From positions 1 through 6,924 of the forward strand of contig CALZIG010000271.1 in NCBI GenBank assembly GCA_945787585.1: a DNA stretch of 6,924 bases, given 5' to 3'. Shown here one piece after another: positions 1 through 6,595 of the stretch. The notes beneath the pieces are model-generated. The model was given only the letters and a program-made list of their open reading frames with translations, was not told the DNA's origin and searched no databases. Within the stretch, counting starts at the first letter, position 1, and every line of letters starts with the position of its first letter. The position numbers and the translations under genes are program-made. This stretch comes from an uncultured Gammaproteobacteria bacterium (GTDB lineage: Bacteria > Pseudomonadota > Gammaproteobacteria > SZUA-140).

Positions 1-208
1 CTGGAGATAACCACATTGAGCCAACATAAGCTCTCCACTCTTTTAAACAATGCTCGACATCCACTGTAGGAATGTTTGGTGGATTAACCCCTCGGTCAAA
101 TAAACATTTCATATATTTTTTATGAAAAATTTCGGGATCATTAGACTGACTATAAGCATTTTTAGAAAGCAAAAGAACAAGAGCTAAAGTTAAAATGGTG
201 TAGTTCAT
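1..208 (-). CDS. Small secreted protein of unknown function (partial, C-terminus beyond window)
   Basis: The frame is open from an ATG at 208 to the window edge, giving 69 codons with no stop. The start is supported by AGGTG (complement of 214-218) five bases upstream. A TACAAT box (complement of 245-250) could be its -10 element, but I see no convincing -35. The first 20 residues look like a Sec signal peptide: a short N-terminus, a hydrophobic run (ILTLALVLLL), then a likely signal peptidase I site after AYS, before QSNDPE. The mature part has Cys35 and Cys54, which could form a disulfide, and a Pro/Asn-rich stretch near residue 42. I do not recognise the family. Hand-counted GC is about 35%, visibly lower than the sdh genes, which may point to separate ancestry. 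It is read in the same direction as the sdh operon, but 186 bases and a possible terminator separate them, so it is probably not part of it. Confidence 0.6.
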   Translation of the reverse strand, partial: MNYTILTLALVLLLSKNAYSQSNDPEIFHKKYMKCLFDRGVNPPNIPTVDVEHCLKEWRAYVGSMWLSP

Positions 209-209
209 A

Positions 210-330
210 AATTCACCTATTGAATGCCTAATGCATTTTTTTTCATTGTATGCTGAATATTAAAAATTAATTCATCAAATAATAATATATTAGAATAGAT
301 AATTCACCAACCCTTAATGCCTGATGAATT
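210..330. repeat. Imperfect direct repeat of about 30 bp in the AT-rich intergenic region
   Basis: Copy 1 (210-237) and copy 2 (301-330) share AATTCACC, then 5 or 7 unrelated bases, then a 15-mer that matches at 13 of 15 positions (AATGCCTAATGCATT and AATGCCTGATGAATT). A third partial copy, AATTCATCAA, lies at 269-278. Copy 1 covers the ribosome binding site of the leftmost gene. The repeats could be protein-binding sites, remnants of a small mobile element, or chance similarity in AT-rich DNA. The role is unknown. Confidence 0.4.
301..330 (-). terminator. Inverted repeat downstream of ygfX, possible weak terminator
   Basis: AATTCACCA (301-309) and TGATGAATT (322-330) form a 9-bp stem around a 12-base loop. 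In the minus-strand transcript the one imperfect pair becomes a G-U wobble, so the stem is complete there, whereas on the plus strand it is a C-A mismatch. This favours a role at the end of the sdhCDAB-sdhE-ygfX transcript, whose last stop is about 65 bases upstream. The following minus-strand bases are T-rich but lack a clean U-run and the stem is AT-rich, so termination would be weak or factor-assisted. It lies inside copy 2 of the direct repeat. Confidence 0.3.
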
Positions 331-394
331 CCAGCGGTTATGCTTCGTTATTATTCAGAGATATGCGTTGCAGTTAAGTTGAAAACAGATGCCG

Positions 395-862
395 TTAACG
401 AGCGCTATCCCCAGCCACTCCTGTATCACTCCCCTGCCCCACCCTTAAGCGTACCGATAGTGCTCTGAAACAATCTGCAGATAGTGAGTCACGCATCAGT
501 GGCAACGTGTACCGTTTTCCTTCTGCCTGCAAAATTAAAACGATCAACTGCGGGTGAACATAACTGGAGGGTGAGAGCGTCACTTCTCTTTCAATGCCAC
601 CCAGGGTATGCATCAGCCACTCTCCGCCGGTTTCGCGCACAAGTAAACGGATAGTACGTGGCGTACGTCGTAAAATATGGTGGCAATAGAGTCGGTAAAA
701 ATAGGCCCAAAGGGCGATGGTGAGTAACAGTGCACCCCATGCGGGTAACACCAGAAACAGGATTAGTGTTGCGCCACTAAAATTGAAGAGCAGGAAGAAT
801 AAAAGGATACGCGAGCGCTGTGGCTCAATCCGTAAAGACGGCTCGTACCCGGGCAACGACAT
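395..862 (-). CDS. ygfX: YgfX-family inner-membrane protein, partner of SdhE
   Basis: This 155-residue protein has the YgfX layout. A short cytoplasmic N-terminus with the SLRIEPQRSR motif is followed by a membrane hairpin (about residues 19-37 and 40-58), then a soluble C-terminal domain of about 95 residues. The family is usually about 135-140 residues, and the extra length is a polar C-terminal tail (from about residue 142). YgfX proteins (also called CptA) are commonly encoded with sdhE and have been reported to interact with SdhE. A toxin role proposed for the E. coli protein is disputed, and nothing here bears on it. The start at 862 lies inside sdhE, giving a 38-nt overlap, and is supported by AAGGAA seven bases upstream. 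It is the last gene of the sdh operon. Identification rests on topology, motif and position next to sdhE. Confidence 0.85.
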   Translation of the reverse strand: MSLPGYEPSLRIEPQRSRILLFFLLFNFSGATLILFLVLPAWGALLLTIALWAYFYRLYCHHILRRTPRTIRLLVRETGGEWLMHTLGGIEREVTLSPSSYVHPQLIVLILQAEGKRYTLPLMRDSLSADCFRALSVRLRVGQGSDTGVAGDSAR

Positions 863-1091
863 CGATCAGTTCCTTATCTTCCGGCTGCTCACGCCCCATC
901 AGGTATTCAAGCAGCTGTGGGTCCGGGATTTCCAGTAGTCGCTCAAAGGATAGTTTTTCCGCCACTGAAAGCTTGGCATATCCCTTGGCCAAAAAGTCAC
1001 GTAGCAAAAGATCAAGCTCCAGCATGCCACGACGGCACTGCCATTGCAGACGCGCCTGGTGGTGACTTTCGGCCTCTGCGACGCCGCTCAT
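825..1091 (-). CDS. sdhE: SdhE, FAD assembly factor for succinate dehydrogenase
   Basis: This is an 88-residue protein, the same length as E. coli SdhE (YgfY). It carries the family hallmark WQCRRGMLELD near the N-terminus: the RGxxE motif is Arg21, Gly22 and Glu25. Later family features include LSVAEKLSFERLLEIPDPQLLEYLMG. SdhE (Sdh5/SDHAF2 family) is a small helical cytoplasmic protein that binds SdhA and promotes covalent attachment of FAD; the RGxxE residues are needed for this. Its ATG overlaps the sdhB stop by one base (TGATG), and only a weak AAAGAA lies upstream, which suggests translational coupling to sdhB. Its place directly after sdhB matches its function. In E. coli the gene lies away from sdhCDAB. 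Confidence 0.95.
   Translation of the reverse strand: MSGVAEAESHHQARLQWQCRRGMLELDLLLRDFLAKGYAKLSVAEKLSFERLLEIPDPQLLEYLMGREQPEDKELIDVVARVRAVFTD
870..875 (-). promoter_or_regulatory. Ribosome binding site of ygfX inside sdhE
   Basis: The minus strand reads AAGGAA here, seven bases before the ATG at 862. It lies in the sdhE coding sequence and fixes the ygfX start, showing that ygfX can be initiated independently although the two frames overlap by 38 nt. Confidence 0.65.
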
Positions 1092-1792
1092 CAGGTCAGT
1101 TCTTTAAGCATCATATGTTTGATCTTACCGATGGCTGCGGTCGGGTTGAGCCCCTTGGGACAGACCTGCACACAGTTCATGATGGTGTGGCAACGGTAGA
1201 GTTTATAGGCGTCTTCCATATCATTGAGACGTTCTTCGGTGCCCTGGTCTCGACTGTCGGCCAGAAAACGGTAGGACTGCAACAGGGCCGCTGGTCCGAG
1301 AAATTTATCCGGGTTCCACCAGAATGATGGGCAGGCGGTCGAACAGCAGCCGCATAATACACACTCGTAAAGGCCATCCAGTTTTTCGCGCTCTGCCGGG
1401 GTCTGTTTGTACTCAACCTCGGGTTCCGGGTCTTTCACAATCAAAAATGGCTTGGCGGCGCGATACTGTTTATAAAACGGTTCCATATCGACGACCAGAT
1501 CACGAATCACCGGCATACCGGGCAGTGGTCTAACTTCAATCGGTTGTTCCAGATCAGCAATCGCAGTAACACAGGAGAGTCCGTTGGTACCGTTGATGTT
1601 GAGGGCATCCGAACCGCACACCCCTTCACCGCAGGAGTGACGAAAGCTGAGGCTCTCATCCTGAGCCTTCACCATTTTCAGTGCATCAAGCACCATCTTG
1701 TCGGCGTCAAGTTCAAGCTCATACTCCTGCATGTATGGCTTCTGATCTTTTTCAGGATTATATCGGTAGATCGAGATCCGTACAGTTTCCAT
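1091..1792 (-). CDS. sdhB: Succinate dehydrogenase iron-sulfur subunit SdhB
   Basis: This 233-residue protein (E. coli SdhB has 238) carries the electrons of complex II from FAD to quinone. The N-terminal ferredoxin-like domain has the [2Fe-2S] ligands Cys54, Cys59, Asp62 and Cys74; Asp as one ligand matches the E. coli protein. The C-terminal domain has Cys144, Cys147, Cys150 and Cys211 for [4Fe-4S], and Cys154, Cys201 and Cys207 for [3Fe-4S]. All ligands are present. Trp159, in CPSFWWNPDKF, corresponds to the conserved tryptophan at the quinone site. The protein sits on the cytoplasmic face of the membrane, between SdhA and SdhC/SdhD. The ATG at 1792 has a strong AGGAG (complement of 1800-1804) seven bases upstream in the 27-nt gap after sdhA. 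No oddities are seen. Confidence 0.98.
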   Translation of the reverse strand: METVRISIYRYNPEKDQKPYMQEYELELDADKMVLDALKMVKAQDESLSFRHSCGEGVCGSDALNINGTNGLSCVTAIADLEQPIEVRPLPGMPVIRDLVVDMEPFYKQYRAAKPFLIVKDPEPEVEYKQTPAEREKLDGLYECVLCGCCSTACPSFWWNPDKFLGPAALLQSYRFLADSRDQGTEERLNDMEDAYKLYRCHTIMNCVQVCPKGLNPTAAIGKIKHMMLKELT

Positions 1793-1819
1793 TCACCCAC
1801 TCCTCGTCAATAACGGCTA

Positions 1820-3595
1820 TCAATATACGCGTGGCTTGGGCGGGAATGCATCAACACTCTTCGGTTTCATGCGTACCGGCTTGTACTCCAGCTTACGTTC
1901 CTCTTTAAAATAGAGGGTGTGCTTCATCCAGTGCTCATCGTCACGTTCTGGAAAGTCGATGCGTGAATGCGCACCACGGCTCTCTTTACGTGCCAGTGCT
2001 GAGGTCGCCGCGGCCAATGCAATATCGACCAGATTTTCCAGCTCAAACGCCTCAATACGGGCGGTGTTAAATACCTTGCTGTGATCCTTAAGCGTGACAT
2101 GCTCCAGTCGCTGCTGAATCTCCAGCAGTTTCTCAACGCCCTGCGCCATCAATTCTTCAGATCGAAAGACACCGTTGTAATCTTCCATCGTCTTTTGCAG
2201 GTCGCCACGCAGGCTATCGACACTTTCGCCATCGCCTTTACGATCCCAGCGCTCCATGTGATCCATCGCCGCGGTAATACTGTCTTCGTCAATCGGGCGA
2301 TGAAAACGATTTTCGCCAAGATACTCGATAATGTGATTACCCGCTGCACGTCCAAAGACGATAATGTCGAGCAGCGAATTCCCGCCAAGCCGGTTCGCCC
2401 CGTGTACCGAGACACAGGCACATTCCCCCGCGGCGTAAAGCCCCGGCACAGTCTCTTCACCCTGACGCACGGGAACGACCACCTGACCATGGCGATTCGT
2501 TGGAATGCCGCCCATGGTGTAGTGTGCGGTCGGGTAGATCGGTATCGGTTCCTTCGCCGCATCGAGATGCATAAAGGTCTTTACCATGTCATAGATGCCC
2601 GGCAACCGTTGCCGCAACACATCTTCACCGAGATGATCCAGTTTCAACAACACATAATCTTTATTAGGGCCACAGCCACGCCCCTCTTTGATTTCGGTAT
2701 AGATCGAACGACTGACAACATCACGGCTGGCGAGGTCTTTGGCGTGCGGCGCATAGCGCTCCATAAAGCGTTCGCCATTACCATTGAGCAGATAGCCGCC
2801 CTCACCGCGCGCGCCTTCGGTAATCAACATCCCCTTACCTGCTACGCCGGTGGGATGAAACTGGATGAACTCCATATCCTGTAGCGGAATGCCGGCGCGC
2901 AGCGCCATCCCCATGCCATCACCGGTATTAATGTGGGCATTGGTGTTGGTGCGGTACATCTGCCCGGCGCCACCCGTCGCTAGCAAGGTGGTCTTCGCTT
3001 CGATGATCAGTGGTTCACCGGTTTCGATGCACATCACCAATGCGCCAAGTACGTAACCTTCTTTATCTTTTAGTAGATCAATGGCGAAGTACTCATCAAA
3101 GAAGTGAGTCTTGGCGCGAATATTTTGCTGATAGAGTGAGTGGAGAATCGCATGGCCGGTTCTATCCGCCGCGGCGCAAGTACGTGCGGCCTGATCGCCC
3201 CCAAAGTTCTGGCTCTGACCACCAAACGGACGTTGATAGATCTTGCCGTTATCGAGGCGTGAAAACGGTACGCCAAAGTGCTCCAGCTCTATCACCAGGC
3301 GCGATGCAGTGCGACACATATATTCGATCGCATCCTGATCGCCAAGATAGTCACCGCCTTTGACCGTGTCATACATGTGCCAGTGCCAGTTATCGGGCAG
3401 CACATTGGCGAGTGCAGCGTTAATTCCCCCCTGTGCCGCCACGGTGTGCGAACGCGTGGGGAACACCTTGGAAACCACTGCGACTGAAGCGTCGGCCTGT
3501 GACATCTGCATCGCGGCACGCAGCCCGCCGCCACCTGCACCGATCACCAGTGTGTCAAAACGCCGCCGTTCAATGTTTTTTCTGATATGACTCAT
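1820..3595 (-). CDS. sdhA: Succinate dehydrogenase flavoprotein subunit SdhA
   Basis: This 591-residue protein (E. coli SdhA has 588) oxidises succinate to fumarate using covalently bound FAD. Visible features in order are the dinucleotide-binding loop [10 protein letters not shown] (about 19-28) and [11 protein letters not shown], in which His50 is the expected FAD attachment residue. Next come FIQFHPTG with His247, TEGARGEGG with Glu260, and the catalytic arginine Arg291 in [17 protein letters not shown] with His358 and [13 protein letters not shown] with Arg402 follow, contributing to substrate binding. The C-terminal helical region runs to PPKPRVY. It has no signal peptide, as expected for the cytoplasmic subunit. 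The ATG overlaps the sdhD stop by four bases (ATGA), with GGTGAG just upstream, so translation is probably coupled. FAD attachment would depend on SdhE, encoded two genes downstream. All key residues are intact. Confidence 0.98.
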   Translation of the reverse strand: MSHIRKNIERRRFDTLVIGAGGGGLRAAMQMSQADASVAVVSKVFPTRSHTVAAQGGINAALANVLPDNWHWHMYDTVKGGDYLGDQDAIEYMCRTASRLVIELEHFGVPFSRLDNGKIYQRPFGGQSQNFGGDQAARTCAAADRTGHAILHSLYQQNIRAKTHFFDEYFAIDLLKDKEGYVLGALVMCIETGEPLIIEAKTTLLATGGAGQMYRTNTNAHINTGDGMGMALRAGIPLQDMEFIQFHPTGVAGKGMLITEGARGEGGYLLNGNGERFMERYAPHAKDLASRDVVSRSIYTEIKEGRGCGPNKDYVLLKLDHLGEDVLRQRLPGIYDMVKTFMHLDAAKEPIPIYPTAHYTMGGIPTNRHGQVVVPVRQGEETVPGLYAAGECACVSVHGANRLGGNSLLDIIVFGRAAGNHIIEYLGENRFHRPIDEDSITAAMDHMERWDRKGDGESVDSLRGDLQKTMEDYNGVFRSEELMAQGVEKLLEIQQRLEHVTLKDHSKVFNTARIEAFELENLVDIALAAATSALARKESRGAHSRIDFPERDDEHWMKHTLYFKEERKLEYKPVRMKPKSVDAFPPKPRVY

Positions 3596-3930
3596 ACACT
3601 CACCGTCAGTAAAATCTTCATGATCCAGATCGCAGCCCCTAACAGTGAGAAGCCGACAACTGTCAGCAGCGCCAGACGAAGACTATCGACATGCAAGTAG
3701 TCCATGATGACGTCTCGCATACCGATCCACGCATGAGTCAGCAGCGACAGGAAAAACAGGGTTGCCGTAATAGACACAAAACTATTGGCCATCATCGTGC
3801 GCCATTCAAGAAAAGAAGCCGGGGTGTTGGCTGCAAAGTAGATTCCAAAGCAGACCACAAACAACAGCATATAAACGGCACTTAAACGCTGTATCAACCA
3901 GATGCGTAAACCGATGGATTTACGACTCAT
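3592..3930 (-). CDS. sdhD: Succinate dehydrogenase membrane anchor subunit SdhD
   Basis: This 112-residue protein (E. coli SdhD has 115) has three hydrophobic segments at about residues 12-34, 51-73 and 84-108. The motif [13 protein letters not shown] contains His66, matching the heme b ligand of E. coli SdhD. Asp77 and Tyr78 match the conserved Asp-Tyr pair near the quinone site. With SdhC it anchors SdhAB in the inner membrane and binds heme b and ubiquinone. I chose the ATG at 3930, which makes an ATGA overlap with the sdhC stop and begins [11 protein letters not shown] like the family. The frame stays open upstream to 3987, but that stretch reads as sdhC in another frame. A GGTGGTG sequence lies just upstream. 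Confidence 0.95.
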   Translation of the reverse strand: MSRKSIGLRIWLIQRLSAVYMLLFVVCFGIYFAANTPASFLEWRTMMANSFVSITATLFFLSLLTHAWIGMRDVIMDYLHVDSLRLALLTVVGFSLLGAAIWIMKILLTVSV

Positions 3931-4304
3931 AACATCACCACCATGCCAATCACGGTCACGATCAGCCCGGCAGCCAGTACACACCATGCACTTCTACGGC
4001 CGTCGACAACATTGACGCCTATATCAAGATCGAGCATAAAATAGCGTATACCCGCAAAGAAGTGATGGGAAAAACACCATAGCATCAGTAATACTGCCAG
4101 TCGAAACAGACCACTATCAAAGAATGAAGTCACAGAGTCGTAGCCCTGAGGGCTGCTTAATGAAAGCCCAATAAGGTAGATCACAACAGGAATAGCGAGG
4201 AACATCAGTACCCCTGTGATACGGTGTGCTACTGAGAGCACAGCCATCACGGGCATATCGATACGAGTTAAATCTAGAAAGACCGGACGTTTTTTATTTT
4301 CCAT
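3927..4304 (-). CDS. sdhC: Succinate dehydrogenase cytochrome b556 subunit SdhC
   Basis: This is 125 residues from the ATG at 4304 (E. coli SdhC has 129). The N-terminus has the family motif RPVFLDL. AVLSVAHRITGV supplies Ser24 and Arg28, which match quinone-site residues of E. coli SdhC. HHFFAGIRYFMLD contains His81, in the place of the E. coli heme b ligand. Three membrane segments lie at about 19-48, 64-91 and 104-124. It forms the anchor and the heme and quinone site with SdhD, and is the first gene of the operon. An in-frame GTG at 4310 could start a 127-residue form, directly after an in-frame stop. The ATG is preferred because a weak GAG lies five bases before it, whereas nothing SD-like precedes the GTG. 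Confidence 0.95.
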   Translation of the reverse strand: MENKKRPVFLDLTRIDMPVMAVLSVAHRITGVLMFLAIPVVIYLIGLSLSSPQGYDSVTSFFDSGLFRLAVLLMLWCFSHHFFAGIRYFMLDLDIGVNVVDGRRSAWCVLAAGLIVTVIGMVVML

Positions 4305-4370
4305 AATCACTCATTATGAATAATCGATGCTTCACCATAGTGTAACCTATTGAAATGATTCGTCCAGAAT

Positions 4371-4401
4371 ATTATCACCGGCGATAATTTCAGTTATCAT
4401 C
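4371..4401. promoter_or_regulatory. Near-palindrome and Fur-like site between sdhC and ygfZ
   Basis: The 149-base region between the divergent sdhC and ygfZ genes contains ATTATCACCGGCGATAAT (4371-4388), a palindrome with one mismatched pair. It overlaps GATAATTTCAGTTATCATC (4383-4401), which matches the 19-bp Fur consensus GATAATGATAATCATTATC at 13 positions by hand count. ATTATC, GATAAT and TTATC half-sites recur about every 11-12 bases, roughly one helical turn. On the minus strand the complement of 4371-4376 reads GATAAT, a plausible -10 box for sdhC, but no good -35 precedes it. Control of complex II by iron is known in several bacteria, either directly or through small RNAs. The Fur assignment is inference, and another dimeric regulator is possible. 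Confidence 0.35.
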
Positions 4402-4453
4402 ACCACTCTTCACCCCTTGTCGTATACGATTAAATTAAGCAGGATATTGAGCA

Positions 4454-5521
4454 ATGAATAATCAGTGGAAGGAATACCTCCAGTGTCAGCACGCAGTATT
4501 AACAGACGATGAAAATAGCGTCGAACACTTTGGTCAGCCACAGGATGAACACGCCGCTATCACGACGGGCAATATCATCTGCCCGATCAGTCAAAGCACC
4601 TTTATTCATGCCGCTGGCGATGATGCAAAAACTTTTTTACAAGGGCAACTGACCAACGACATCGATTTGATTAATCCACAATCCAGCCAACTGAGTGGCT
4701 ATTGCAACCCGAAAGGACGCTTGCTGGCGCTCTTCCGTATCACACAACACGCAGATGGTTACCGACTACATTTCCCGGAGAGTCTGCTCGATAAAACAAT
4801 CGGACGTCTCAAGATGTTTGTATTGAGGGCGAAGGTCACCCTCGAAGCAGCGGATGCCGACGTCGTGCGGTTTGGTATTGCGGGTGATCAGGCCATCACC
4901 CAACTGGAGGCCCATTTCAATACACTACCGGATACTGAAAACGGTGTCGTCGAAGCGGATGGCATTACCGTGATCAGACACCCCGGCCACCGCCCGCGCT
5001 TTGAACTCATCGGCAATGTGGAAACGATGCAGACACTGTGGCAAACACTATCGCCCAACTTTACTGCGGCGGGCAGTCACGCCTGGCAACGGCTGGACAT
5101 TGAGGCTGGTCAACCATGTGTTCTGGCAGAGACGGTGGAGATGTTTATTCCGCAGATGCTGAATCTCGATGTTATCAATGGCGTCAGTTTCAAAAAAGGG
5201 TGTTATCCCGGACAGGAAGTGGTGGCGCGTCTGCACTATCGTGGCAAACTTAAACGTCACATGCACATCGCGCAGTTCACTGCTAATGCCTGCCCCCCCC
5301 CCGGCACACCGCTCTATGCCGTCGCTGACCCAGAAGGTCAGGCCATCGGCAATATCGTGTTAACTCACGCCATGCCGGGTTCCGCAACAGATATCGAATT
5401 TCATGCGCTGTGCGTCATCGCAAACGAGGCTGCAGTGGATAATGCCGTCTGTTTACAGGGAGATACGAAAACTGCATTAAAATTACAGGATTTACCCTAC
5501 CCCTTTCCATCCGACGATTGA
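4454..5521 (+). CDS. ygfZ: YgfZ, folate-binding Fe-S enzyme maintenance protein (GcvT-like)
   Basis: This 355-residue cytoplasmic protein belongs to the YgfZ/GcvT-like family (E. coli YgfZ has 326). Its signature is FKKGCYPGQEVVAR (246-259), with the conserved Cys250 in the KGCYxGQE motif. Other family elements are DDAKTFLQGQLTNDI near 56-70, CNPKGRLLALFR near 84-95, DIEAGQP near 215-221 and FIPQMLNLD near 231-239. The C-terminal DLPYPF resembles the end of the E. coli protein. YgfZ binds tetrahydrofolate and is needed for full activity of certain Fe-S enzymes, notably MiaB. The ATG at 4454 follows AGGA (4441-4444) with nine bases between. The gene diverges from the sdh operon, as it diverges from sdhE-ygfX in E. 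coli. A run of ten C within codons 280-283 is an oddity. No clear terminator follows. Confidence 0.95.
   Translation: MNNQWKEYLQCQHAVLTDDENSVEHFGQPQDEHAAITTGNIICPISQSTFIHAAGDDAKTFLQGQLTNDIDLINPQSSQLSGYCNPKGRLLALFRITQHADGYRLHFPESLLDKTIGRLKMFVLRAKVTLEAADADVVRFGIAGDQAITQLEAHFNTLPDTENGVVEADGITVIRHPGHRPRFELIGNVETMQTLWQTLSPNFTAAGSHAWQRLDIEAGQPCVLAETVEMFIPQMLNLDVINGVSFKKGCYPGQEVVARLHYRGKLKRHMHIAQFTANACPPPGTPLYAVADPEGQAIGNIVLTHAMPGSATDIEFHALCVIANEAAVDNAVCLQGDTKTALKLQDLPYPFPSDD
5293..5302. repeat. Homopolymeric C10 tract inside ygfZ
   Basis: Ten consecutive C span the last base of the Cys280 codon and three Pro codons (281-283). The reading frame is intact as given. A gain or loss of one C would shift the last 70 or so residues, downstream of the KGCY motif. 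Such tracts are prone to polymerase slippage and to sequencing miscalls. Confidence 0.9.
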
Positions 5522-5576
5522 TAGCCACCGCACCAGCACACCCAAAATAGCCATAAAGGCCTGAATACGAAACAGA

Positions 5577-5603
5577 TAAAGTTAATCTAAAAGTGGGCGA
5601 TAC
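5577..5603 (+). promoter_or_regulatory. Sigma-28 (FliA)-like promoter upstream of the first HDOD gene
   Basis: TAAAGTTA (5577-5584) matches the FliA -35 consensus TAAAGTTT at 7 of 8 positions. An 11-base spacer, the canonical length, is followed by GGCGATAC (5596-5603), which matches the -10 consensus GCCGATAA at 6 of 8. Transcription would start near 5610, leaving a leader of about 58 bases before the ATG at 5668. If used, it would place the HDOD genes under flagellar late-class control. The assignment is by consensus match only. Confidence 0.5.
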
Positions 5604-5667
5604 CTTAAAAGAATCATAGAGATAACTAAACATAAAAAAATCTGTCTGCTGTGAAAATAAGGCATTT

Positions 5668-6516
5668 ATGGCTAATCCACTCATCGAAAAATTTTGCAGA
5701 GATCTGATTGCTGATATCAAGGCTAACAAGATCACGCTGCCAGCACTGCCTGAAGTGGCGCTGAAGGCGCGCACATTGCTCAGTGAAAAGAACACGACCA
5801 CCAAACAGCTTTCAAAAGTGATTAGTGCCGATGTGGTCATCACCACTCGCCTGCTACGTGTTGTTAATAGCCCGCTCTACCGCACCCGCAATAAAGTCGA
5901 AGATATTAAAATGGCGATCACTCGCCTCGGCAATGCCAATGTGCGCAGCCTTATCACGAGCCTTGCGATGGAGCAGCTTTACCAGGCGGGATTTTCAAAA
6001 GAGGTCAAGCAGAAGCTCAAAGATAACTGGCAACATAGCCTGCATGTCGCTGCGCTTAGTTATGTCATCGCACGTGACTTCTCGAACCTGAGCCCCGATG
6101 AGGCGATGCTCAGCGGCCTGATTCATGACATCGGTGCGCTGCCCATTCTGGAATATGCGGAATTGTTACCTGATATCCTGGCAAACCCTGCGGCACTCGA
6201 TCGCCTGGTGTTTGTCCTGCATACCAAGGTGGGACACCTGATTCTGAAAAAATGGAACTTCCCCGATGAACTGGTGACCGTCGCCAGGGAGCATGAGAAT
6301 TTCGAGCGTGATACGGGCATCGATCCAGACTATACCGACGTCGTGCTCGTCGCCAATCTTCTAAGCCATATTGGCACGAATCACCCGCACACCAAACTCG
6401 ACTGGAATTCGATACCGGCTTTCAACCGCCTCGCCATGACCCCTGAAGAAAGCATTGCAGCAATCAAGGAAGCACACGAAGAAATAATTGAAATTCAGAA
6501 TATTTTTTCCCATTGA
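5668..6516 (+). CDS. HDOD-domain signalling/regulatory protein
   Basis: This 282-residue cytoplasmic protein consists of a single HDOD domain with no added receiver, GGDEF or EAL domain. The N-terminal part has the hallmark LPALPEVALK (24-33), the VNSPLYR helix (66-72) and AITRLGNANVRSL (83-95). The HD-like core follows: WQHSLHVA with His123, LIHDIGALPIL with His153 and Asp154, VGHLILKKWNFPDEL (188-202), REHEN (207-211) and DYTDVVLVAN with Asp224. The His / His-Asp / Asp pattern of metal-binding HD domains therefore appears kept, although many HDOD proteins are thought to lack enzyme activity. There is no GYP motif, so cyclic-di-GMP hydrolysis is not indicated. Family members act in signalling, motility or stress control, but the exact role cannot be read here. 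The start has AAGG five bases upstream. A FliA-like promoter precedes the gene, and a paralog follows 79 bases downstream. Confidence 0.9.
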   Translation: MANPLIEKFCRDLIADIKANKITLPALPEVALKARTLLSEKNTTTKQLSKVISADVVITTRLLRVVNSPLYRTRNKVEDIKMAITRLGNANVRSLITSLAMEQLYQAGFSKEVKQKLKDNWQHSLHVAALSYVIARDFSNLSPDEAMLSGLIHDIGALPILEYAELLPDILANPAALDRLVFVLHTKVGHLILKKWNFPDELVTVAREHENFERDTGIDPDYTDVVLVANLLSHIGTNHPHTKLDWNSIPAFNRLAMTPEESIAAIKEAHEEIIEIQNIFSH

Positions 6517-6595
6517 TAAGAGAATATGAATACTCCAATTCACTCGCCGGGCACTACTCACAACGTAAACACATTCAGGATTAAGTGATAATTTT

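Noticed and set aside
223..243. Hairpin AATGC/GCATT followed by eight T on the plus strand, terminator-like
   Set aside because: The stem is only 5 bp, and no plus-strand gene is visible upstream to be terminated. It is better explained as part of the direct repeat in this region.
2081..2884. Long plus-strand open frame (267 codons) opposite sdhA
   Set aside because: It lies wholly antisense to an intact, highly conserved sdhA. Its product shows no recognisable domain, and such frames arise from codon bias on the other strand.
3931..3987. N-terminal extension of SdhD by 19 residues
   Set aside because: The stretch is the sdhC coding sequence in another frame. The ATG at 3930 gives the family length and an ATGA overlap with sdhC.
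5415..5846. Minus-strand open frame (143 codons) with hydrophobic segments
   Set aside because: It overlaps the ends of both ygfZ and the HDOD gene in antisense. Its apparent membrane segments come from reverse-reading those genes and the AT-rich spacer.
6566..6592. Second sigma-28-like site before the downstream HDOD gene (TAAAC ... GTGATAA)
   Set aside because: Only about half of the consensus bases match, and the site lies so close to the ATG that transcription would start within the coding sequence.
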